From: a bacterium
GTDB lineage: Bacteria; Myxococcota_A; Bradymonadia; Bradymonadales; Bradymonadaceae
DNA: 64,000 bases
Direction: 5' to 3'
Assembly (NCBI GenBank): GCA_030427705.1
Contig: JAUIBR010000005.1
Span: 124,001 to 188,000, forward strand
The notes under the pieces were generated by a model. The model was given only the letters and a program-made list of their open reading frames with translations, did not search any database and had not been told where the DNA came from. Positions 25,982 to 36,077 of the stretch are shown here, piece after piece. The translations under genes and the position numbers were made by a program. The stretch's first letter is position 1. Each line of letters starts with the position of its first letter.

Positions 25982-27116
25982 GCTGCAAGTCCAGCGGCTC
26001 AATATCCCCTAGAGCGGTCTCGATCGACTCGGCAGCTTCGGATGCTCGCGTCGCCAAATGGCGAAGCGAAACCGATAGCCCGATGACACGGTCGAGCGAC
26101 TCCGCTGACATTTCGCCAATCTCGCGACACGACGCGACGATTTCGTCGAGCTCACGTCCACGACTCCCATCGAAGAACGCATCAACGCGTCGCTTGTGGC
26201 TGCCTACGTATCTCGCTGCAGGCGGCGGGGGTCGATAACTGGAGTCCGAGTTTTTGAGCTCGATTTCCCGCGCGACTTCCTTGATCGCCTTTGTCGTAAT
26301 CTCGCGATTGTCGAGCTTCTCTTTCACCGTTTTTGCGGTCTCTTTGATATCGCGGTCAGCCGCCTTGAGATGTTCGCGGCTCGAAGAACGCACTTCCTGA
26401 ATCTTCGACTTTACCTGGTCTTGCGTCTCCAGGTCGGCCTGTGCCTCCAACTCTGCGATGCGCTCCTCGTCTCGCTTTTGAGCGGCCTCGGCTGCCGACA
26501 ATCGTTCGCGGGTCGCTTCGACGAGCTGCCGTACCGCGGTTGTCGTCATCCCCATCAAGTCTTGGATAGGCAAGATGCCGAGTTCGTCGAGCTCTAAAGC
26601 GCCAAACACGTAGCGAGCGCGTCGCGCATCCCAACCAAAAAACTCGGCGACATCAGGCACCGTGTAGGGTTTGCCTGTTGTTACGTCGTCTGGGCTTGGC
26701 GGCACGAAACTCGGCGCGTAGCGAACGTTTTTGGACCCCTCATCCACGCCTAAGTCGATGCGACCATCCGCGACTGCGTTGACAATCGCACGAGCGATTT
26801 CGAAGTCGTTCGCCGCCGCATTGCCTCGCTGATTGACGTTCTCGGCGATCATCATCTTCAGCATCATCTCATCGTCCAAGTCGGCGATCGCAACCTCGAC
26901 CTCGAAATCGTCGCTCATCAAACGACGTGCGGCCTCGATACGATGGTGCCCGTATGCAATCTCGACCACGTCACCATCCATCCGACCCATTAGATTTGGC
27001 CAAAATCCAGTCTCGTGGATAGACAACACGAGACCTTGCAACGTCTCTTCATCAAAGCCGTTGAAATCAAGATCACGAAAGGGATTGGAACGAATCTTTG
27101 AGATTGGGAACTTCAT
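25947..27116 (-). CDS. Orphan ParB-like nuclease-domain protein with coiled coil
   Basis: The N-terminal ~100 residues are a ParB/Srx domain: GHHRIEAARRL (56-66, CTP/DNA-contact box in ParB) and ENVNQRGN (92-99). Residues about 150-200 look like the helix-turn-helix (VPDVAEFFGWDARRARYVF). Residues 200-310 are a long charged coiled coil. The acidic/Pro-rich tail has no counterpart in chromosome-partition ParB. No parA neighbours it, so a plasmid/phage remnant or a regulatory ParB-like protein is possible. The start follows the fghA-type gene by 62 bases on the same strand, with a hairpin between. The 3' end overlaps the MBL gene. Confidence 0.8.
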   Translation of the reverse strand: MKFPISKIRSNPFRDLDFNGFDEETLQGLVLSIHETGFWPNLMGRMDGDVVEIAYGHHRIEAARRLMSDDFEVEVAIADLDDEMMLKMMIAENVNQRGNAAANDFEIARAIVNAVADGRIDLGVDEGSKNVRYAPSFVPPSPDDVTTGKPYTVPDVAEFFGWDARRARYVFGALELDELGILPIQDLMGMTTTAVRQLVEATRERLSAAEAAQKRDEERIAELEAQADLETQDQVKSKIQEVRSSSREHLKAADRDIKETAKTVKEKLDNREITTKAIKEVAREIELKNSDSSYRPPPPAARYVGSHKRRVDAFFDGSRGRELDEIVASCREIGEMSAESLDRVIGLSVSLRHLATRASEAAESIETALGDIEPLDLQPTDPPDTSSDT

Positions 27117-27126
27117 CGATTGCCTC

Positions 27127-27154
27127 GCAGAGGGGACAGGTGAATTACCTCTGC
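27127..27154. other. Hairpin between frmB and the parB-like gene
   Basis: GCAGAGG (27127-27133) and CCTCTGC (27148-27154) are perfect 7-bp arms around 14 bases. It lies in the 62-base gap on the minus strand, before the parB-like ATG. There is no U-tract, so it is not a standard terminator; it could modulate readthrough or translation. Confidence 0.3.
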
Positions 27155-27178
27155 AAGGCCTCCGATTCCAGCCTCTTT

Positions 27179-28009
27179 CTATCGGCGAAGCGCCGCCGCA
27201 TGATGGGCAACATGGTCACCCATGAACGAAGCGATGAAGTAGTAACTGTGGTTGTAGCCAGGCTGCATACGCAACTTGAGCGGATGTCCTGCAGCCTCGC
27301 ATGCCGCTTGCAGTCTTTCAGGTTGGAGCTGCTCAGCCAAAAACTGATCGTCATCTCCCTGATCGACCAACAACTCTAACCTCTCGCTGGCATCTGCAAT
27401 CAACTCGCAAGTATCCCATTGTCGCCAACTTTCCGGGCTATCGCCAAGATATGCGCCCAACGCCTTATGGCCCCAGGGAACTTCGCAAGGCGCGACGATA
27501 GGCGCAAAAGCGGACACGCTCTTGTAGCGACCTGGATTTTTGAGGGCGATCATCAAGGCACCATGCCCACCCATCGAGTGACCAAAGATCGACTGTGCCC
27601 CAGTCGTATGGAACCGGTCGTTCACCAACGCCGGGAGTTCATCGACGATGTAGTCATACATCTGATAGTGCGCAGCCCACGGTTCTTGCGTTGCGTTGAC
27701 ATAGAATCCAGCGCCTTTGCCCAGATCGTAGCCCTCGTCATCCGCAACATCATCACCACGAGGGCTCGTGTCTGGAGCCACGATGATCAAACCATGCTCT
27801 GCAGCAAACTGCTGCGCCCCGGCCTTCGTAATGAAGTTCTGCTCAGTGCAGGTCAGGCCGCTCAGCCAATACAGGACGGGACAGGCCTCCCTCTCTGCCT
27901 GAGGCGGAAGGTAAACCGCGAACTTCATTTCGCACGACAGCGACTTGGAGGTGTGCTTCCAAACTTGCTGGAAGCCTCCAAACGACGCGACATTCTCAAC
28001 GCGTTCCAT
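27179..28009 (-). CDS. frmB: S-formylglutathione hydrolase
   Basis: A 276-residue esterase of the alpha/beta-hydrolase fold with nucleophile elbow GHSMGGHG (Ser145), the family-typical LSGLTCTEQNF near 50 and PGYNHSYYFI carrying the catalytic His; Asp lies in VDQGDDDQ. It hydrolyses S-formylglutathione to formate and glutathione. It follows the class III alcohol dehydrogenase gene by 8 bases, the expected order for glutathione-dependent formaldehyde oxidation in the cytoplasm. fghA is a synonym. Confidence 0.95.
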   Translation of the reverse strand: MERVENVASFGGFQQVWKHTSKSLSCEMKFAVYLPPQAEREACPVLYWLSGLTCTEQNFITKAGAQQFAAEHGLIIVAPDTSPRGDDVADDEGYDLGKGAGFYVNATQEPWAAHYQMYDYIVDELPALVNDRFHTTGAQSIFGHSMGGHGALMIALKNPGRYKSVSAFAPIVAPCEVPWGHKALGAYLGDSPESWRQWDTCELIADASERLELLVDQGDDDQFLAEQLQPERLQAACEAAGHPLKLRMQPGYNHSYYFIASFMGDHVAHHAAALRR

Positions 28010-28017
28010 GTCGTCAC

Positions 28018-29166
<1,149 letters not shown>

Positions 29167-29258
29167 TTAGATCATGCGAGGATAGATTGTAAGTTCAGAT
29201 GCTTTTCGAGGAGTGAGGGTTCATAACAAGCCCGCGGTCTTTCCATCATCAGAAGGCC

Positions 29259-29267
29259 TGCTACACT
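29259..29267 (+). promoter_or_regulatory. Extended -10-like site close to a start codon
   Basis: TG-C-TACACT ends eight bases before ATG 29275 and no Shine-Dalgarno is present between them. If it is a promoter, the mRNA would be leaderless. No convincing -35 was seen. Confidence 0.2.
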
Positions 29268-29274
29268 CAACCCC

Positions 29275-29730
29275 ATGAAATTCATTGTAATTGTCTGCGT
29301 GCTGCTCGTTTGGAGCGGGTGCGATTCATCCGAGCCGTCGATCGAGGTGGGCGAAAGCGCCTGGGCGCCGACTACTAAACCGTTCGACCCGACATGTGCC
29401 GATTGCACCGAGGTCGGGGAAGTTGAACTTGGTCATATGGGCGCAGCGAAGATCATGTTCGACACGACGACGGACGACCCCGAAGCACAGTGGGTTCGAT
29501 GTGTGAATGGCATCCTGGATTGTGTTGAGCAAACCAGTGACATGCCGGGTTGCGTCGAGACTTCGGGTTGTCCATCTGCATGCAAGGCTGAGTACGGTCG
29601 AAAGCGCTCGGGTGCGCCCAACCCGAACGCGTTCGACGCAAAGTGGAACGCCTTTGAGATTGTGTTCACGGCACCCACAGCCGTGTGTTCAGCCGAAGCA
29701 GGCCTCACGGACGTGGAGGTTGTGCCATGA
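29275..29730 (+). CDS. Hypothetical lipoprotein
   Basis: The signal peptide ends in WSGC (Cys16); the next residue is Asp. The 135-residue mature protein contains eight Cys, several in tight spacing (CADC, CVNGILDC, CVETSGCPSAC), so it is likely disulfide bonded. No family recognised. There is no clear Shine-Dalgarno. Its stop overlaps the start of the large exported protein (ATGA), forming a unit with the next two genes. Confidence 0.7.
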   Translation: MKFIVIVCVLLVWSGCDSSEPSIEVGESAWAPTTKPFDPTCADCTEVGEVELGHMGAAKIMFDTTTDDPEAQWVRCVNGILDCVEQTSDMPGCVETSGCPSACKAEYGRKRSGAPNPNAFDAKWNAFEIVFTAPTAVCSAEAGLTDVEVVP

Positions 29731-32630
29731 ACCGGACGCTACTCTTCGCCATTGTCGCCATGCTCATCTGCACCCCTGTCTACGCTTGGGAGGTCAAGCT
29801 CGCTCCGGACGGTTGGAAGTCGATGTATTGCACAGATGTACCTGGCGTCGGCACGCAATGTCGTGACACAGGCAGCCGCCATTCTGGAGTGCGCCCCCTC
29901 TCAGGCAATGAACACGCCGAGATCACGGACCACGTGTTTTGGTCCATCAATCCCGAGATCGGTCGCTTGTTCGGAACACATGCCTGCGTGACGGAAGAAC
30001 AAGCGGACGCGAACTGTCCGTTGATGGTGGACCTAAACGCGAGCTGGCTTCGCCGAAACGTGTTGGACGGAACGTCAACGGCCGGCGACGACCTACAAAC
30101 CCCACTCGAAGAACGTAGGCAACCACCGCTGGCGATGTGGGCGAGCCTGCCGGACTATGGATACACAGTTTACGATTGGGCAAACAAGATGCGCATCTGC
30201 CCGTCGCTCCCCAAGACCGCGCAACACCGAAACTTCTGTCATGACTATGGCGCCTGGCTCGGCGGCGGCCTGAACAGCACCCACTTTGGGTGGCTCCCCA
30301 TGCGAATCTATCAGCGCTATCACGCCATCGCTCGCGCGCAAGCCGCCCGGGCCAAGGAGCTACGTACTCGGCTTGGAAGCGGCGACAACGGACTGCCAGC
30401 AGCGGGCGCCGCGTGGCATGAAGACTACGTCCGTGAGACCGAGATGTTAGCCCTAGTCTATGAAACCGTAGGACAACACTTCGTGGCTGATCGTTGGGCA
30501 ACCGGCCACATGATTGGGCGATGGGGGCCTGGGTCATATGAACACCTTCCCAAGGTGAACGGCGTTCGACGGCTTGAGGACGCGGTGCAGTTCGGAATTC
30601 TTACAGGCATGTTGCACGGCAGTCAGGCTGTGTTTGGCGCGCCAGACCCACTCAACTCTCCATTCCTGCACAATTCGGGCGCATCCGGCGCTCTAAATTT
30701 CCTGGGTGGGGATTGGGACAAAAACACTGGCGGGACGCTCTCGACTTGGCGCTACACCGCCGAAAACGCGCTTTCGCCCCCGACTCAAGTTCAAGGAGGT
30801 GTGGGCGACCTCGCGTTCGAGGCTCTCCTCGATCGCTCCTACAAGGGCGTCCCCGGGCACACCGTCGACCCTGCGATTTCGCTCGCGTCAGCGACGAACC
30901 AACGCAAGGCAATGATGTATTGCATGGCGCAGGGCGTACGCCACGTCATCGCAGATTTGGGGGAAAACGGTCAGGGATTCGGCTCGCAGCAGCTAGAACT
31001 GCCGGAAACAGACAAAGCCGAACTGCAGTACGAGTGGGTTCCTGGGTCAAATCGCCTGGGTCAGGACCCGTCTCAAGATCCGCTTTGTACCAGCCATTGG
31101 GTCACAAACGACGCGTATTATGCAGGCATACGCACGATTGCAGGACAGAACACCGTCGTTGGTGACGTCATCGTGGTAGCGACAAGTGCTGACGGTGCCC
31201 CTTCGGGTTGGGTACCCAACGGCACAATCTTGGCCCGTGCCGGGCTCGCTTACACAAAGGCCCGTGCAATTGCTGCCCGACAGGTCGAGTGGGACAAAGA
31301 AAACCGAGAAGTTGACGGCAAAGTGCGCTACGGCACCGAGCTCGCCCGCAATAGTCCTAGCTTCAAGGCCAACGGGTTCTATTGGCGAGGAAACAAGCAG
31401 TATCCGGTGCCCGGGTATTATGAGCCAGTCGACCTCGACTCGATCGACGAACTCGACAACGAGTACGGCAAGGACAAGTACGCTTTGTATGGTCTGTTCA
31501 ACAAAGCGGGCACGCACTACTGGTGCGAGAATCTTCATACCAAACTGCAGGAACTCCGTGACGAGATTCAAACTGCAGCACCGCTTGATAAGCCACGGCT
31601 TGTTGCAACCTGTGCATATCTAGCGAACCGTACTTACCGGGGTGTAGCGGACGACTACTCGATGGATATGGATGCTCCGCGAAAGGAGCTCGTAGGCAAC
31701 TTCCTTCCACAAGATGAGGCCACGAAGTTTGGTCCAACCTACGAGCCGATTTGCCGTTGGTTCGAGCCAGATCATAGCAATCCAACGTTCAAGACGGACG
31801 ACGCAAGCGACGACACCAAGCCCTATTACATCCACCCAGGATATGTTGAATCGAAGGGTGATTTCGGAGATTACAGCCCGACGTCGCTTGAGAATTGGTG
31901 CCAGAAGAAGCCCGTCATGAACGTCAGCGTCGTCGAGAACAACGACCAGGTCTTCAAGCTCAACCACACCTCGTCCAGATGGATCGAGATTCGGGGAAAA
32001 CATCTTGGGATGAAGACTCCGTCTGGAGCAGTAGGCAAAGTCGAAGTTAAAAACGACGACGGTCAGTGGGTGGATGCGCCGATTTATGACGATTCCAACA
32101 TGACTGCATCCGGCGGCTGGTCTCTTGACGGCGAGGTTCTCTACGCTCGAATTCCGATGTCGCAACAGGGTATCACGTCGTCCGTCACCCTGGCATCAAA
32201 CCCGCAGGACATCTACAGCGCTACATCAAAGTTCTACGAGATTCGCCTGACACGCCCGAATGACCCGATGGCGGAGCCAATGTACATGGCCGACGGCGAA
32301 CAAACCGTCGGTACGTACACAGTCGAGATTCAGCCTGCCATTTTGGAGGTGCAGTTGAACCAGGCGTTTGCTGGCACGACCGAGCTGCGGGCGGAGTATT
32401 GCCATCCGAAGTGGATCAGCGACCGAATGACACAATTGCAGATGGGGCTGTATCGCAAAGTGGGGCAAACCTACAGCCGTGTGGACTTCCCCTATACGTG
32501 GGTTGAACCCATCAGCTGGACCCCAACGCCCAGCGTGCAGTGCGACGAAGAGCGTGCAGGAATCCTAATCACAAACCCAGACCCACAGGTGTTCGACGGA
32601 AATGTCGTTGCGATATTTGCATATCATTAG
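29727..32630 (+). CDS. Large exported protein, possible zinc-dependent phospholipase-like N-terminal half
   Basis: ATG 29727 overlaps the previous stop and opens a signal peptide ending PVYA (cleavage after about residue 19, no lipobox). The mature protein is about 948 residues. Residues around 255-275 read VGQHFVADRWATGHM, a pattern like the H-x3-D and GH residues of phospholipase C/P1-nuclease-type zinc enzymes; with an early H in NEHAEITDH this suggests a zinc hydrolase fold. This is a weak match by eye. The C-terminal ~250 residues look beta-rich (possible Ig-like or IPT domain around 730-800). The last 29 bases overlap the CAP-lipoprotein gene. No better family recognised. Confidence 0.7.
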   Translation: MNRTLLFAIVAMLICTPVYAWEVKLAPDGWKSMYCTDVPGVGTQCRDTGSRHSGVRPLSGNEHAEITDHVFWSINPEIGRLFGTHACVTEEQADANCPLMVDLNASWLRRNVLDGTSTAGDDLQTPLEERRQPPLAMWASLPDYGYTVYDWANKMRICPSLPKTAQHRNFCHDYGAWLGGGLNSTHFGWLPMRIYQRYHAIARAQAARAKELRTRLGSGDNGLPAAGAAWHEDYVRETEMLALVYETVGQHFVADRWATGHMIGRWGPGSYEHLPKVNGVRRLEDAVQFGILTGMLHGSQAVFGAPDPLNSPFLHNSGASGALNFLGGDWDKNTGGTLSTWRYTAENALSPPTQVQGGVGDLAFEALLDRSYKGVPGHTVDPAISLASATNQRKAMMYCMAQGVRHVIADLGENGQGFGSQQLELPETDKAELQYEWVPGSNRLGQDPSQDPLCTSHWVTNDAYYAGIRTIAGQNTVVGDVIVVATSADGAPSGWVPNGTILARAGLAYTKARAIAARQVEWDKENREVDGKVRYGTELARNSPSFKANGFYWRGNKQYPVPGYYEPVDLDSIDELDNEYGKDKYALYGLFNKAGTHYWCENLHTKLQELRDEIQTAAPLDKPRLVATCAYLANRTYRGVADDYSMDMDAPRKELVGNFLPQDEATKFGPTYEPICRWFEPDHSNPTFKTDDASDDTKPYYIHPGYVESKGDFGDYSPTSLENWCQKKPVMNVSVVENNDQVFKLNHTSSRWIEIRGKHLGMKTPSGAVGKVEVKNDDGQWVDAPIYDDSNMTASGGWSLDGEVLYARIPMSQQGITSSVTLASNPQDIYSATSKFYEIRLTRPNDPMAEPMYMADGEQTVGTYTVEIQPAILEVQLNQAFAGTTELRAEYCHPKWISDRMTQLQMGLYRKVGQTYSRVDFPYTWVEPISWTPTPSVQCDEERAGILITNPDPQVFDGNVVAIFAYH

Positions 32631-33546
32631 TTGCGTTGCGCTCCTCTGCGCCTGCGACAAGGGAGGTTCAGCGTCGGGTCCGCAAAAGGGCGCTGGCGGG
32701 CTCGCCGGAATCTACGAAGTTGAGCCGAATGTACCTGATTGCGAACCAGGCAAGCTCACGTTGGATTACCAGAAGCGTGTCGTCCGGCGCCTGAACGAGA
32801 TTCGTGCACTACACCAACTTCCGGCGGTCGCGATCGTGGAGTCTGAAACACCACCTGCGCAGGAAGCTGCATTGGCTATCGTTGCTAATGCCCGCATCAA
32901 CCATGGCATGACGCCGGATTGGCTCTGTTACACCGACGAAGGTAATCGCTCGTCAATCGAAAGCCTGCTCTTGATTTCTGCAGGCAATGAGGTCGGCGAC
33001 CCGCAAAACCCCGATCGAGTGTTGGGCGCGTGGCTAGCCGACGTAGGCGAAAGCACGCTTGGGCACAGACGGTGGATGTTGGACCCGTTCTTGGCACAAG
33101 TGTCTTACGGAATGGTGCTAGGAGAAGCACAGGTCGACTTCCCCTACTCTCCCGTCATCGGCGCGACCATGGATGTCGTTGATGGGCAAGAAGTCGACCG
33201 CTCAGACGTGCCCGACTTCGTCGCGTACCCACAAGGTTTGTACCCAGGGCATCTTGTCGACCTTGAGAACGCGTTCCTATCTTTGACTGTCGTTGCAGAC
33301 AAAACCGACCGCCTCGAAAACCATGAACTGGTCGACTTCACCGATGCTCAGATCAAAGTGACTCAAGGCGACACCGAGCTAACTGTCGTCGACCAACGCT
33401 GGTTTGGCGACATCGTCGGCATTCCCAATGTGCTCATGTGGCGGGTTGATGGTCTGAAACCAAACACGAAGTACGACGTCGAAATCACAAACGTGCTGGT
33501 GAATGAGGAAACCAGAGAGTACACCTACGACTTCACAGTTTTCTGA
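32602..33546 (+). CDS. CAP-domain (SCP/PR-1-like) lipoprotein
   Basis: The signal peptide ends in LCAC (Cys18). A CAP domain covers about residues 50-190: helix RRLNEIRALHQLPAV, NARINHGMTP, GNEVGD and GESTLGHRRWML. The His and Glu residues in these segments correspond to the CAP cavity. The last ~100 residues form an extra beta domain with TKYDVEITNV, fibronectin-like in appearance. CAP proteins bind lipids or act in host/prey contact; activity here is unknown. The gene overlaps the upstream exported protein gene by 29 bases, so the three genes are probably expressed together. Confidence 0.8.
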   Translation: MSLRYLHIISCVALLCACDKGGSASGPQKGAGGLAGIYEVEPNVPDCEPGKLTLDYQKRVVRRLNEIRALHQLPAVAIVESETPPAQEAALAIVANARINHGMTPDWLCYTDEGNRSSIESLLLISAGNEVGDPQNPDRVLGAWLADVGESTLGHRRWMLDPFLAQVSYGMVLGEAQVDFPYSPVIGATMDVVDGQEVDRSDVPDFVAYPQGLYPGHLVDLENAFLSLTVVADKTDRLENHELVDFTDAQIKVTQGDTELTVVDQRWFGDIVGIPNVLMWRVDGLKPNTKYDVEITNVLVNEETREYTYDFTVF

Positions 33547-33559
33547 AGCCGAGGGCCCG

Positions 33560-34339
33560 ATGGACCGCATTACCGTTGAACGATCTGATCACGTCCTGAA
33601 GATCGGACTGAACAGAGCAGACAAGTACAACGCCTTTGATCGTCAAATGTTGGCGGAACTCGCCGAAGCCTACACCCAATACGAAGACGACGACGAGCTT
33701 TGGTGTGCCCTGCTCTTCGCACACGGTCCAAACTTCACCGCCGGATTGGACTTGGGCGACGTCGGTCCCGCCGTCGCAGCCGGCGAAAACCTGTTTAGCG
33801 ACGATAAAGTCGACCCGTTGGGTTTGTTTGGCCGTCGCCGTTCGAAGCCCGTCGTTCAAGTTGTGTATGGCCACTGCCTTACCATTGGTATGGAGCTGGC
33901 CATGGCTTCAGACATTGTCGTTGCAGGCAACGACACGAAGTTTGGGCAGATTGAGGTTTGCCGCGGCATCATGCCATTTGGCGGTGCGACTCTGCGTTTT
34001 CATCAGCAGTGTGGGTGGGGAAATGCCATGCGTTACTTACTCACGGGAGACCGATTCGATGCCGCCGAAGCGTATCGAATTGGCTTTGTGCAGGAACTCG
34101 CCGAGCACCGAGACGACGCACTTGACCGCGCAACACAGTTAGCAACGACCATTGCAAAGCAGGCACCGTTGGCCGTTCAAGCGTCCCTCAAGAACGCCCG
34201 CACAGCGGCCGAAGACGGCTTTGATGCGGGGCTTGCTAACATGATGAATGATGCGCGGGAGTTGATGAATTCGGAAGACGCGAGGGAGGGAATGATGTCG
34301 TTCCTGGAGCGACGCGACGCGGTGTTCAAAGGTCGTTAG
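33560..34339 (+). CDS. Enoyl-CoA hydratase/isomerase family protein
   Basis: ATG 33560 has a GAGGG upstream and starts the first conserved strand; the frame is open to 33503 within the previous gene. The 260-residue protein shows the crotonase oxyanion-hole segments NRADKYNAFD, HGPNFTAGLDLGD and CRGIMPFGGA, and the C-terminal helix region. Acidic catalytic residues at the hydratase positions are not all evident, so the reaction (hydratase, isomerase or other crotonase chemistry) is open. Its TAG abuts the stop of the convergent grpE-like gene. Confidence 0.88.
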   Translation: MDRITVERSDHVLKIGLNRADKYNAFDRQMLAELAEAYTQYEDDDELWCALLFAHGPNFTAGLDLGDVGPAVAAGENLFSDDKVDPLGLFGRRRSKPVVQVVYGHCLTIGMELAMASDIVVAGNDTKFGQIEVCRGIMPFGGATLRFHQQCGWGNAMRYLLTGDRFDAAEAYRIGFVQELAEHRDDALDRATQLATTIAKQAPLAVQASLKNARTAAEDGFDAGLANMMNDARELMNSEDAREGMMSFLERRDAVFKGR

Positions 34340-34984
34340 TTACTTCGCCACCAATACTTGTGCGGTGCGCGCGAGCTTGCCGTCCACCAAGATCCCTCGT
34401 CGGTGAACCTGAGCAATCGTTCCTGGCTCCAGACCCATGTCGTCAACGGTCGCCAACGCTTCGTGAATCGTTGGGTCAAACGTCTCGCCAACAGCTCCGA
34501 TGAGTTCAGCACCATTTGCCACCAAGAAACTGCGCAGCTGAGCTTGGATGCTCTCGATTCCTTCTCGCCAGGGGCCTGGTTCCTGATTCAAACGCAAGGC
34601 CATCTCTACGGAATCCCAGACAGATCCCAACTGGCTGACAAGTCGCCGGCGCTCCTCCGTCGTGGACGCTCGCTTGCTTTCCTTCAGTTGCGACGAGACC
34701 CGCGCCAAATCCGATTCAAGCTCCGCGACTCGGGCATCTTCATCTGATTCTTCAGTATGTTGAAGTTCATCAACGCAAGCTTGAGACGCCCGCAGGTCAC
34801 GCTCTGTCTCGGCAAGCTGGTCCTTTAGCAGGTTTGTCTGCGCCTCTAGCGAGCGCAGGTCTGCCTCGTGGCGCTGCGCAGCCTCTCGCAAGCGTCGTAC
34901 TTCTTCGACCAGTGCATCCCGCTGTTCAACGATTTCTTGGGCCACATGAAGTGGCACTACTTGAGGTTGTTGTCGTCTATACAT
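34340..34984 (-). CDS. GrpE-like nucleotide exchange factor
   Basis: Residues about 20-110 form a long coiled coil, and the C-terminal part (GETFDPTIHEA, GTIAQVHRRGILV, LARTAQVLVAK) matches the GrpE beta-wing consensus. GrpE releases ADP from DnaK. The protein is 214 residues with an AGGAGG just upstream of the ATG. No dnaK or dnaJ lies nearby, and the sequence is divergent, so it may be a second, specialised GrpE. Confidence 0.85.
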   Translation of the reverse strand: MYRRQQPQVVPLHVAQEIVEQRDALVEEVRRLREAAQRHEADLRSLEAQTNLLKDQLAETERDLRASQACVDELQHTEESDEDARVAELESDLARVSSQLKESKRASTTEERRRLVSQLGSVWDSVEMALRLNQEPGPWREGIESIQAQLRSFLVANGAELIGAVGETFDPTIHEALATVDDMGLEPGTIAQVHRRGILVDGKLARTAQVLVAK

Positions 34985-35073
34985 TTTCGACCTCCTACCT
35001 AACTACCCCCAACCTATTCACCGTCATGTCTGCGGCAACACCATCAGAATCCTGAATGTCTGGTGCCACAATT

Positions 35074-35099
35074 CTCCGAAAACCCCACAGTTTTCTGAG
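35074..35099. promoter_or_regulatory. Imperfect inverted repeat between grpE-like and Cys-repeat lipoprotein genes
   Basis: CTCCGAAAA and TTTTCTGAG form a 9-bp dyad with one mismatch around CCCCACAG. It lies in the middle of the 242-base divergent gap. It is not the CIRCE heat-shock element. Nothing else was recognised in the gap besides the two ribosome binding sites. Confidence 0.25.
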
Positions 35100-35226
35100 A
35101 TCGCAAACGTCACACCTTCTGCCGCCTCTCCCCGGACCGCCAATCATAGCGCGGCGAAAGACTTATCGACCTACGTTTGGCCCGGTACTTGAAGAGTGTG
35201 TGGGCGTGATGACAAGAGGTGAACAA

Positions 35227-36075
35227 ATGTTGAAGCGACCCATTCTATTGATTCTCTGTGCTGTTCTAATGACCACCATCGCTTGTGGTGCCGATCTGGG
35301 CAAACAAGACGACGATAGCGAAATCTCGAAACAAGAAGCCGAAACCAAGAACGATGGCGTCGACTACTGCGACACGCTCAACTGGTATGGCGATGGTGTA
35401 TGCGATGAGTTCTGTCTTCAACCAGACCCCGACTGCGACGACGGTCCCGTCTGCGACGCGGTCGCAACGTGTCCCGCTGGCTTTGACGAACTCGTGGATT
35501 TCGAATGTCCAAACGATGGACGCGAGTGCTTCTGGACCGACGAGGTTTGCGGCCATTCGGCGCTATGCGTGCAGAGCGAGGTTGCCTGCCGAGCAATTCC
35601 GACCTGCCCAATTGGAACGACACAAGTGGACGTTTGCCGAGATGACGCCATCTGCCATTCGGAAACGCTTTGCGACACGACCATCTACTGCGAAGAAGAA
35701 CTCGCACAATGCGATGCCCTTCCCGTCTGCCCGCGAGGCTCGATTCAGGTGCCGGAATGCGGAACCGATGCCGCCTGCTTCGAGCAGTCGATCTGCGGTG
35801 AGACCATCCTGTGTCAGCGTGAAGAACCGATTTGCCTGGGCCTACCAAGTTGCGAGGTTGGCTATGTTCAGACAGAGATGTGCCCGCCCGATGTGGACTG
35901 CAAAGAGACGACCGTCTGCGGCCAGACTATCGTCTGCATGCCGGACGAGGACCCGGTCACGTGTGATGCGATTCCTGTCTGCGCCGACGGAACGATGGGT
36001 TGGTCACAATGCCCATTCGATATGATGTGCACGGAAGTGACGGTCTGTGGAGAGACCATCTACTGCCACCCTTAA
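35227..36075 (+). CDS. Cys-repeat lipoprotein
   Basis: ATG 35227 follows AGAGGTG and gives a lipoprotein signal ending TIAC (Cys20) in a 282-residue product; the open frame upstream lacks any signal. After an acidic linker, the mature part has about six repeats of ~40 residues with the pattern C-x3-PxCPxG...C-x5-C-x4-CGxTIxC, a disulfide-rich fold seen in myxobacterial and Bradymonadales-like surface proteins. No enzymatic residues. The stop lies two bases from that of the convergent tpx gene. Confidence 0.8.
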   Translation: MLKRPILLILCAVLMTTIACGADLGKQDDDSEISKQEAETKNDGVDYCDTLNWYGDGVCDEFCLQPDPDCDDGPVCDAVATCPAGFDELVDFECPNDGRECFWTDEVCGHSALCVQSEVACRAIPTCPIGTTQVDVCRDDAICHSETLCDTTIYCEEELAQCDALPVCPRGSIQVPECGTDAACFEQSICGETILCQREEPICLGLPSCEVGYVQTEMCPPDVDCKETTVCGQTIVCMPDEDPVTCDAIPVCADGTMGWSQCPFDMMCTEVTVCGETIYCHP

Positions 36076-36077
36076 GT

